Source of the DNA: Thiotrichales bacterium
GTDB lineage: Bacteria; Pseudomonadota; Gammaproteobacteria; UWMA-0217
Direction: 5' to 3'
DNA length: 12,240 nt
Assembly (NCBI GenBank): GCA_024763135.1
Contig: JANTGD010000068.1
Coordinates: forward strand, 1-12,240
Part shown: positions 6,307 to 12,240 of the stretch, in pieces
How positions within the stretch are numbered: position 1 is the stretch's first letter
How the letters are laid out: each line of letters opens with the position of its first letter
The notes under the pieces: generated by a model
What the model was told of the DNA's origin: nothing
What the model saw: only the letters and a program-made list of their open reading frames with translations
Database searches by the model: none
Position numbers and translations under genes: made by a program

Positions 6307-8094
6307 ATGGATAATCTGCAGTTACTTACCTACATCGTAGTCGGCGCTACCTTCGCGCTCTATATCGGCATCGCCATTTGGGCCCGGGCCGGCACCACGG
6401 GTGAATTCTATGTCGCCGGCAAAGGCGTCCATCCCGTCGCCAATGGCATGGCGACCGCGGCAGATTGGATGTCCGCGGCATCGTTCATTTCTATGGCGGG
6501 CCTGATTGCATTTTTTGGCTATGGCGGCGCGGTATTTCTCATGGGATGGACAGGCGGCTATGTCCTGCTGGCCATGCTGTTGGCGCCTTATCTCAGAAAG
6601 TTTGGCAAATTCACCGTGCCTGAATTCATCGGTGAGCGCTATTACGGCAACTCTGCACGGATTGTGGCGGTGCTCTGTTTGATCATTGCGTCTATCACCT
6701 ACGTGATTGGCCAGATGAAAGGGATTGGCGTGGCGTTTTCCCGCTTTCTGGAAACCAGCTACGAGGTCGGTTTGTATGCAGGCATGGGTATTGTGTTTAT
6801 CTATGCGGTGCTTGGCGGTATGAAAGGCATCACCTATACCCAGATTGCACAATATGTCGTGTTGATCTTCGCCTACACCATTCCCGCTATCTTCATCTCA
6901 CTCAATCTGACCGGGCAGGCATTTCCACAAATCGGGCTGGGCAGCGCAATGGCCGATGGTTCCGGGCAAATGATGCTCGACAAACTCGACCAGGTGGTCA
7001 CGGATCTTGGCTTTCATGAGTACACGACCCAGGCCCGGCTCAGCGGTTTGAATATGTTTGTCTATACCATGTCGTTGATGATCGGTACTGCAGGCCTGCC
7101 GCATGTCATCATCCGCTTCTTCACTGTGCCGCGCGTGAGAGATGCACGCACCTCTGCGGGCTGGGCTCTGGTGTTCATTGCACTGCTGTATACCACCGCA
7201 CCTGCGGTTGGTGCGATGGCACGCCTCAATCTTATGAATACCATCCAAACCGGCGAAGTTGGCGCTGCTGAGGGCAACCTCGTGTATGCCGAACGGCCAC
7301 AATGGTTTAAAAACTGGGAAACCACAGGATTATTGAAGTTCGAAGATAAAAACGGCGATGGCCGCATCCAGTACTACAACGACAAGAATCCGGAATTTGC
7401 AGCTAAGGCAGAAGCCTGGGGCTGGCAGGGCAATGAAATGGTCAAAGTCGACCGTGACATTATGGTGCTCGCAAATCCCGAGATCGCCAATCTGCCCAAC
7501 TGGGTAATCGCAATCGTTGTTGCCGGGGGGCTGGCTGCAGCACTTTCCACCGCTGCAGGATTGTTGCTGGCCATTGCTTCGTCGATATCGCATGACCTCT
7601 TAAAAGGGATCTTTATGCCGAATATCTCGGAGCGGTCGGAACTCATGGCCAGCCGTATCGCGATGGCAGGCGCCATCTTCGTGGCCGGGTATCTGGGGCT
7701 CAATCCACCCGGATTCGCGGCCGGGACCGTGGCGCTGGCATTTGGTTTGGCGGCCTCTTCGATCTTCCCCGCGCTGATGATGGGTATCTTCAACAAGCGC
7801 ATGAATAAGGCGGGCGCAATTGCGGGCATGCTTGCAGGTATTGGTGTCACCTTATTCTATGTTTTCCAACACAAAGGAATCTTCTTTATCAAGGACTGGA
7901 CTTATCTGGAAAGCTGGGGGCAAAACTGGTTCCTGGGCATCGAGCCCAATGCGTTTGGAGCCATCGGCGCCGTCGTCAATTTTGTCGTGGCCTATCTTGT
8001 CTCCAAGATCACGGCACCACCTCCTGAGCATATCCAGCATCTGGTGGAACACGTGCGGGTTCCCAGAGGCGCAGGCACTGCTACCGGACATTAA
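6307..8094 (+). CDS. Sodium:solute symporter, VC_2705 family large subunit
   Basis: This 595-residue polytopic inner-membrane transporter belongs to the SSS family and is related to the acetate permease ActP. It is expected to couple sodium entry to uptake of a small carboxylate such as acetate, but the substrate is inferred from the family. The N-terminal GEFYVAGKGVHPVANG and DWMSAASFISMAGL segments match the ActP-like signature. Many hydrophobic helices follow, interrupted by a hydrophilic loop at about residues 310-395. That loop contains DKNGDGRIQYYN (347-358), which fits the EF-hand calcium-loop pattern with D/N/D at positions 1, 3 and 5, Gly at 6 and Ile at 8. Its ribosome site AAGGAG (6293-6298) overlaps the stop of the small subunit, and a strong terminator follows. 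Confidence 0.93.
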   Translation: MDNLQLLTYIVVGATFALYIGIAIWARAGTTGEFYVAGKGVHPVANGMATAADWMSAASFISMAGLIAFFGYGGAVFLMGWTGGYVLLAMLLAPYLRKFGKFTVPEFIGERYYGNSARIVAVLCLIIASITYVIGQMKGIGVAFSRFLETSYEVGLYAGMGIVFIYAVLGGMKGITYTQIAQYVVLIFAYTIPAIFISLNLTGQAFPQIGLGSAMADGSGQMMLDKLDQVVTDLGFHEYTTQARLSGLNMFVYTMSLMIGTAGLPHVIIRFFTVPRVRDARTSAGWALVFIALLYTTAPAVGAMARLNLMNTIQTGEVGAAEGNLVYAERPQWFKNWETTGLLKFEDKNGDGRIQYYNDKNPEFAAKAEAWGWQGNEMVKVDRDIMVLANPEIANLPNWVIAIVVAGGLAAALSTAAGLLLAIASSISHDLLKGIFMPNISERSELMASRIAMAGAIFVAGYLGLNPPGFAAGTVALAFGLAASSIFPALMMGIFNKRMNKAGAIAGMLAGIGVTLFYVFQHKGIFFIKDWTYLESWGQNWFLGIEPNAFGAIGAVVNFVVAYLVSKITAPPPEHIQHLVEHVRVPRGAGTATGH

Positions 8095-8117
8095 CCTGTT
8101 CAAGCAGGATCGTCCTG

Positions 8118-8146
8118 AAAAAAAGGCTCCCTCGGGAGCCTTTTTT
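8118..8146 (+). terminator. Rho-independent terminator of the symporter unit
   Basis: GGCTCC (8125-8130) pairs with GGAGCC (8135-8140) around a CTCG loop. It is flanked by an A-run on the left and TTTTTT on the right, 24 bases after the symporter stop. The symmetry allows function in both directions, but only the plus-strand gene needs it. It largely separates the symporter transcript from the three genes downstream. Confidence 0.9.
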
Positions 8147-8294
8147 CTACGCATTCCCAGGTACAATCGTCATCCTCAACCCGCATGGATGGTTGCCAGG
8201 TTCGCGACGTGTTCGGACACCGACCGCGAATAACACCTAAATGCGACACCGCCGTAAGCAGCCACTGGACTCTTGACCCAAACCTTTCCTGCCA
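8147..8294 (+). promoter_or_regulatory. Probable promoter region of the downstream three-gene cluster
   Basis: A promoter is expected here because a terminator precedes it and a gene cluster follows. TACAAT at 8162-8167 matches five of six -10 bases. The -35 position would fall in the T-run of the terminator and is poor. No clear ribosome site precedes the ATG at 8295. The exact element is uncertain. Confidence 0.3.
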
Positions 8295-8732
8295 ATGAAT
8301 ACCCATTTAAAAATCGCGATCGGTATCGCGCCTTTCTTGCTCATCGGTGGCTGGATCGCCGCTGACTATTGGGACAATGCAAAACAGCAACCACCCCGGG
8401 AGATTGCACTCACCTTAAAGGAACCGTGCCATTTGAGCCGCAATCGTTGTGTCCTCGAGTCTGCACAGCTCAGCTTGCAACTCCAGTCTGAAAACAGTGC
8501 CGAGGGCACGCGCGTGCGATTGCTTGCAAACCAACCACTCAAAGGCGTCCTGTTGGAGGTGGTTCACCCAGCAAGGGGCAGCTCGCCGCTCTCGATGGCG
8601 GCGGTAGGAAGTCCGCAACGATGGCGTGTTACCCTGCCACACAATGCACTGCCTGTGGACCCGCCTGTGACCTTACGCCTGGCTTGCCAGACCAGTCATA
8701 GCCGCTGTTATGCGGAATTCGAGGCCGACTGA
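8295..8732 (+). CDS. Membrane-anchored four-cysteine protein of unknown function
   Basis: I do not recognise a family for this 145-residue protein. Residues 7-24 are hydrophobic (IAIGIAPFLLIGGWIAAD region) and look like an uncleaved anchor or signal peptide, placing the rest in the periplasm. The remaining part is rich in alternating hydrophobic residues, suggesting a beta fold. It has two pairs with identical spacing: Cys45-X6-Cys52 (CHLSRNRC) and Cys131-X6-Cys138 (CQTSHSRC). Both pairs end in R-C, and they lie at opposite ends of the domain. In the periplasm they could form disulfides or bind a metal. The next gene starts three bases after the stop, so translation is probably coupled and a role linked to the DUF294 protein is plausible. 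The ribosome site is weak, so the start is less certain. Confidence 0.75.
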   Translation: MNTHLKIAIGIAPFLLIGGWIAADYWDNAKQQPPREIALTLKEPCHLSRNRCVLESAQLSLQLQSENSAEGTRVRLLANQPLKGVLLEVVHPARGSSPLSMAAVGSPQRWRVTLPHNALPVDPPVTLRLACQTSHSRCYAEFEAD

Positions 8733-8735
8733 TCG

Positions 8736-10598
8736 ATGGAAATTGAACACCTGGAAATTCGCGACTACCTCGCCCAGTGCCCCCCGATGGATACACTGGA
8801 TCCCGAAACACTCGACAAACTCATTCAGTCCATCGAAATCAGCTACGCGCGTCGCGGCACTCCCATTATTGATGTGGGTGATCGTTGCCGCTTTGCCTAT
8901 TTGATACGCACAGGCGCGGTCGAGATTTTAAATGCCGATGGCGAACTCCACGGACACTACAGCGAAGGGGAGTGGATTGGGGTTCGCTGCCTGCTTCGTG
9001 ATCGCATTGCGCAGCGCAGCCTCAAAGCGATGGAGGATTGTCTGCTGTATCTGGTACCCGCCGATGTTTTCCTGCAGCTTCTCAACGACCATGTAGGGCT
9101 GTTGCGGTTTTTTTCGCCCCACAAACCTGACCGTCTGCGCGAAGCCATGGACCAAATGCGCAATCAGAGCAATGCCACGCTGATTTCCACCCAGGTCGAA
9201 GACTACGTGAAAACCGATCCCCTGATCCTCGCCCCGGACACCAGTATTCAACAAGCCGCAGTGCAGATGCACGCGCAGAACACCACGGCATTACTCGTAG
9301 CGCAGCAGCAGCGGCTCACTGGGATCGTAACCGAACGCGAATTCTGCACCAAAGTCGTTGCTCAGGGCATGGATGTGAGCCAGCCAGTGGCCTCGATTAT
9401 GACTCCGAACCCCTTCACCATCGATCCGCACAAATCCGGCGCTGAAGCCATGCTCCTGATGGCGCGCAAAAATATCCGCCATGTCCCCGTAGTGGAAAAC
9501 GGCCAGATCAAGGGATTGATTACCGCCACTGATCTGCTCAAGCACCAAAGTCACAATGCCGTGTTTATTGTCCACAGCGTGCACAAAGCCAAGTCACTCG
9601 AAAAGCTACAGACCTTGTCTAAGGAACTCCCAGCCACCTTGGTCGAATTGGTTAACAGCAGCCTGACCGCCTACGACATTGGCCATGCCATCAGCGCCAT
9701 TGGCGAAGCCATCACCGTGCGGCTGCTGAAAATGGCCGAAGAGATCTATGGTCCTCCGCCGGTTCCCTATGCATGGATACTTGCGGGCTCGCTGTCGCGC
9801 AACGAACAAACGGCGCATTCCGATCAGGACAATGCTCTGATTCTGGCGGATAGCTATCACGCTCCCGATCACGGCGACTATTTTGAGCGTCTCGCGCAAT
9901 TTGTCAGCGACGGGCTCAATGCCTGCGGCTATGACTATTGCCCTGGCAACGTCATGGCGAGCAATCCCCAATGGCGCCAACCGCTGGCACAATGGCAGCG
10001 CTATTTCGATGCTTGGATCAATACCCCTGAGCCGAAAGCACTCATGTATACAAGCATTTTTTTCGACCTGCGCTGCGCCTATGGAGATGCAACGCTGCTC
10101 GGTACATTACAGCGGCAGATCAGTAAGACTGCGCCAGATAACAGCATTTTTCTCGCATACATGGCGGCGAATGCCCTGCAGTTTCATCCGCCACTGGGAC
10201 TGTTCAGAAAATTTGTGTTGGAAAAAGGGGGTGCAGAGGAGAAGGCGCTGAACTTTAAAAAACGCGGTGTCACGCCCGTCATCGATCTGGCACGCGTCTA
10301 TGCGCTTGCCTGTGGTTCGCGCGCCTTGTCTACCCAGGATCGCCTGGAGGATGCCGCCGACAAAGGCGTACTGCATCCCGACAGCATGGCCGATCTTCGT
10401 GATGCCTTCGAATTCATCAGTACGGTACGGCTACAACATCAGGCACGGCAAATCGAAAACAACCAGACACCCGATAATTTTGTGAGCCCTGAGCAGCTGT
10501 CTTCTCTCGAAAGGCGCCACCTCAAAGATGCATTTGAGGTGGTCCGCACTCTGCAAGAAGCCATGAAAAGCCGTTTCCATGCCGGAAACCTGGGATGA
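8736..10598 (+). CDS. cNMP-like/CBS/DUF294 nucleotidyltransferase-like regulatory protein
   Basis: This encodes a 620-residue cytosolic protein with four parts. Residues ~10-135 form a cyclic-nucleotide-binding-like domain. The phosphate-binding cassette reads GEWIGVRCLLRDRIA, with Val83 where cAMP binders have Glu, while Arg90 is kept. Residues ~153-270 are a CBS pair (KTDPLILAPDTSIQQA; ASIMTPNPFTIDPH) that may bind an adenine nucleotide. Residues ~310-450 are a DUF294 nucleotidyltransferase-like domain with GSLSRNEQTAHSDQDNAL (351-368), including Asp363 and Asp365, as in GlnD-type transferases. Residues ~475-612 are the DUF294 C-terminal helical domain. Such proteins often accompany DUF4212 symporters and exonucleases, suggesting signal-dependent control of uptake or metabolism (inference). 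The exonuclease gene starts three bases after the stop. Confidence 0.93.
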   Translation: MEIEHLEIRDYLAQCPPMDTLDPETLDKLIQSIEISYARRGTPIIDVGDRCRFAYLIRTGAVEILNADGELHGHYSEGEWIGVRCLLRDRIAQRSLKAMEDCLLYLVPADVFLQLLNDHVGLLRFFSPHKPDRLREAMDQMRNQSNATLISTQVEDYVKTDPLILAPDTSIQQAAVQMHAQNTTALLVAQQQRLTGIVTEREFCTKVVAQGMDVSQPVASIMTPNPFTIDPHKSGAEAMLLMARKNIRHVPVVENGQIKGLITATDLLKHQSHNAVFIVHSVHKAKSLEKLQTLSKELPATLVELVNSSLTAYDIGHAISAIGEAITVRLLKMAEEIYGPPPVPYAWILAGSLSRNEQTAHSDQDNALILADSYHAPDHGDYFERLAQFVSDGLNACGYDYCPGNVMASNPQWRQPLAQWQRYFDAWINTPEPKALMYTSIFFDLRCAYGDATLLGTLQRQISKTAPDNSIFLAYMAANALQFHPPLGLFRKFVLEKGGAEEKALNFKKRGVTPVIDLARVYALACGSRALSTQDRLEDAADKGVLHPDSMADLRDAFEFISTVRLQHQARQIENNQTPDNFVSPEQLSSLERRHLKDAFEVVRTLQEAMKSRFHAGNLG

Positions 10599-10601
10599 AC
10601 G

Positions 10602-11291
10602 ATGTTGCAATGGCTACGTAAAGACCCGGAAAAACAACGCCAAAAACTCTTGTCTGTAGTGCACGATCCCAGCCTTTTGCGCTACCTGGAAGTACCACTG
10701 CCCGATCCGGCGCAGAATCTACTGCAGACCGAATTCGTGGCGCTGGACTTTGAAACCACGGGACTCGATGCCACACAGGAAGCCATTTTGAGTATTGGCT
10801 ACACGGTCATCCGCGAGGGGCGCATCGTACTCCGTGAAAATGGCTACCATCTGATACGCGTCAATAAACCGATCCCAGAAAAAAGCGTCGTCATCCACCA
10901 TATCACCGATGATCGGATGGCTGAAGGTGCCCCGCTTCATGAGGTGATGCCGGGTCTGCTCGCCAAGATTGCGGGGCGGGTTTTATTGGTTCACTACCAA
11001 GCCATCGAAAAAAAGTTTTTGAATGCAGCCTGTAAAGAACTCTACGGTTACGAACTGCCCGCACGCTACGTCGATACACTGGAAATCGCACGTCGCCGTC
11101 TGGCACGCGCACCCATGCGTTACGGTCCACACCATCTGCGCTTATTCAACCTCCGCGATTATTACAAGCTGCCGCGCTATAACGCACACAATGCGCTCGA
11201 AGATGCCATTGCCACGGCTGAGCTGTTCTTTGCCGAAATCGCTCAAAAAAGGCGCCCCCTGGAGCGGATCAGACTCAAGGAAGTACTGTGA
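10602..11291 (+). CDS. DnaQ-like 3'-5' exonuclease (DEDDh type)
   Basis: This encodes a 229-residue cytosolic protein of the RNase T/DnaQ fold. Motif Exo I is ALDFETTGLD with Asp49 and Glu51. Exo III is YNAHNALEDA with His196 and Asp201. In the Exo II position, where most members have N-x-x-F-D, it reads HYQAIEKKFL, so Glu136 replaces the usual Asp. About 40 N-terminal residues precede the fold. The family removes 3' nucleotides from DNA or RNA using two metals. This gene-context subgroup is better known by its neighbour, a DUF294 protein, than by its substrate. It is the last gene of the three-gene cluster, three bases behind the DUF294 gene, and converges with the next gene at an 11-base gap without an obvious terminator. 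Confidence 0.9.
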   Translation: MLQWLRKDPEKQRQKLLSVVHDPSLLRYLEVPLPDPAQNLLQTEFVALDFETTGLDATQEAILSIGYTVIREGRIVLRENGYHLIRVNKPIPEKSVVIHHITDDRMAEGAPLHEVMPGLLAKIAGRVLLVHYQAIEKKFLNAACKELYGYELPARYVDTLEIARRRLARAPMRYGPHHLRLFNLRDYYKLPRYNAHNALEDAIATAELFFAEIAQKRRPLERIRLKEVL

Positions 11292-11302
11292 TGGTAGAAG
11301 CA

Positions 11303-11965
11303 TCAGCCTTGCTCATTCGTCCGCAATCGCTCAGGACAGACACCTTCAACCTTCCGGCCATACACCTCGATCGCGTAGTTAAGGAAACCGGTAGGCTCTA
11401 CGTACCATCTGACCACAATCGGCGTGCAACGCGCGCACCCCGACGGCGGCATAGCCACGATCCTGGCATCGGCAAAGCGGTGCTTGCCAATCACCACTTC
11501 GGCATGATCAAAAACGGTCGCTGTCTCCCCACATTGCAGCGTCACCGGTTCGATCTCAAAGCGGTCTTCGCCCTTGTCCCCCACATTCAGCGCATGTGAA
11601 CGAGTCACCCGCTGCATCAGCTGTATTGTGCGCTGCAGTTCCCCAGGCCAAAGATTACTCAACCCTGTCCTTGCCTTGACCTGGTAGCGCAGAATCGCGG
11701 CGTTCTGATTCAAATCCGGCGTATCGACCGCGATCTCGGTGGGCGTCCAGGCGCGAACCGGTACGGCATATAAGAGCGTTGGAGCGTACTGTACCCGCAC
11801 TTCACACTCGGCACAGGCGACACCAAATCCCTTGCCATTGATCACGGCCCGCTGCTCACTCCCACCTGTCACCCCAGTTATCGTCGGCGCCAAAGCCAGC
11901 ACCGGACAGGCCGCAAGCAAAACTCCCAGCGCTACGATTTTGTGCAAAATCTGACTTATGTGCAT
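11303..11965 (-). CDS. Exported six-cysteine protein with an IPT/TIG-like segment
   Basis: I do not recognise a characterised family for this 220-residue protein. A signal peptide covers residues ~1-26. Cleavage after ALA26 is likely, but LLAAC20 also fits a lipobox, so a lipoprotein is possible. The mature N-terminus, PTITGVTGG followed by VINGKGFG and later WTPTEIAVDTP, resembles an IPT/TIG immunoglobulin-like domain (to about residue 110). Six cysteines follow the signal, including CAEC (51-54) and CARC (177-180), suggesting disulfides or metal binding. It probably sits in the periplasm or at the outer membrane. AGGTGG (11973-11978) seven bases before the ATG supports the start. It is transcribed towards the exonuclease gene. 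Confidence 0.78.
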   Translation of the reverse strand: MHISQILHKIVALGVLLAACPVLALAPTITGVTGGSEQRAVINGKGFGVACAECEVRVQYAPTLLYAVPVRAWTPTEIAVDTPDLNQNAAILRYQVKARTGLSNLWPGELQRTIQLMQRVTRSHALNVGDKGEDRFEIEPVTLQCGETATVFDHAEVVIGKHRFADARIVAMPPSGCARCTPIVVRWYVEPTGFLNYAIEVYGRKVEGVCPERLRTNEQG

Positions 11966-12240
11966 CGGCCGACCACCTGCCTTTCTTCGCTGCCCTCATA
12001 GAAGTTAGACCCCCATCACAAAGGGCGATATACCCAGAATTTGGGGTATTTTAAGCAGCAAGGTCAGAACGTTTGCATCCTGTCAACGCAGCATCTGAAA
12101 AACACCATTTTTGCGTTACCGCAGACCAAACAACACCAGATATATTTAACCTAAAAACCTCAGTTGGATCACAAAAGTCCACGCAAGCTCTTGGTGCACC
12201 TGGCAAATCAGAAAAACCTCTCATCACCAATAAGGTGACC
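11966..12240. other. Gene-free right end of the window
   Basis: This segment lies upstream of the exported six-cysteine protein and presumably holds its promoter. I find no convincing promoter, gene fragment or RNA. A 6-bp hairpin, ATACCC/GGGTAT, occurs at 12030-12049 and is followed by TTTT. As a plus-strand terminator it would be weak, and no plus-strand gene lies immediately before it. The remainder is AT-rich without visible repeats. Confidence 0.4.

Noticed and set aside
6322..7850. Several minus-strand open frames of 100-176 codons inside the symporter gene
   Set aside because: They mirror the membrane-protein codon pattern and lack membrane or domain features. The plus-strand product is unambiguous.
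12030..12052. Terminator at the right end
   Set aside because: The 6-bp stem with an 8-base AT-rich loop and only four Ts is weak, and no plus-strand gene precedes it directly.

Overview
The window looks like chromosomal DNA of a Gram-negative proteobacterium, most likely a gammaproteobacterium. The evidence is a lipobox-bearing haem lipoprotein, an Escherichia-like PanD, a two-component sodium:solute symporter of the VC_2705 type, and a cNMP/CBS/DUF294 protein followed by a DnaQ-like exonuclease. The species cannot be fixed from sequence alone. I see no phage, plasmid, CRISPR or complete insertion-sequence genes. The accessory flavour comes from non-coding repeats.

Layout. Bases 1-524 are gene-free and repeat-rich, with hairpins and a 162-bp MITE-like element (123-284). 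A lipoprotein with a single c-type haem site (Tll0287/DUF3365 family) follows at 525-1115. It converges on a tRNA-Thr(UGU) gene on the minus strand (1184-1259) across a shared bidirectional terminator (1141-1175). The tRNA has its own well-formed promoter in the 60-bp gap behind a large minus-strand gene (1320-3839), which encodes an unusual fusion of a HAD-type phosphatase, a long helical middle and a 2-phosphoglycerate-kinase-like P-loop domain. A metallo-beta-lactamase-fold hydrolase (4121 or 4136 to 5101) is transcribed divergently from it. Two tandem ~115-bp structured repeats (5122-5376) lie between that gene and panD (minus strand, 5390-5770).

On the right, a small DUF4212 subunit (6037-6294) and a 595-residue sodium:solute symporter (6307-8094) form a two-gene unit closed by a strong terminator. 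Next comes a tight three-gene cluster: a membrane-anchored four-cysteine protein (8295-8732), a cNMP-like/CBS/DUF294 regulatory protein (8736-10598) and a 3'-5' exonuclease-like protein (10602-11291). DUF294 proteins and such exonucleases are recurrent neighbours of these symporters, so a link to regulated carboxylate uptake is a reasonable inference but is not shown by the sequence. A convergent exported six-cysteine protein (11303-11965) and 275 bp of gene-free DNA close the window.

Most of the window is ordinary housekeeping and transport content. The items most worth following up are the HAD/2PGK-like fusion, the EF-hand-like loop inside the symporter, key-residue substitutions in the cNMP-like domain and in the exonuclease, and the two kinds of structured non-coding repeat.
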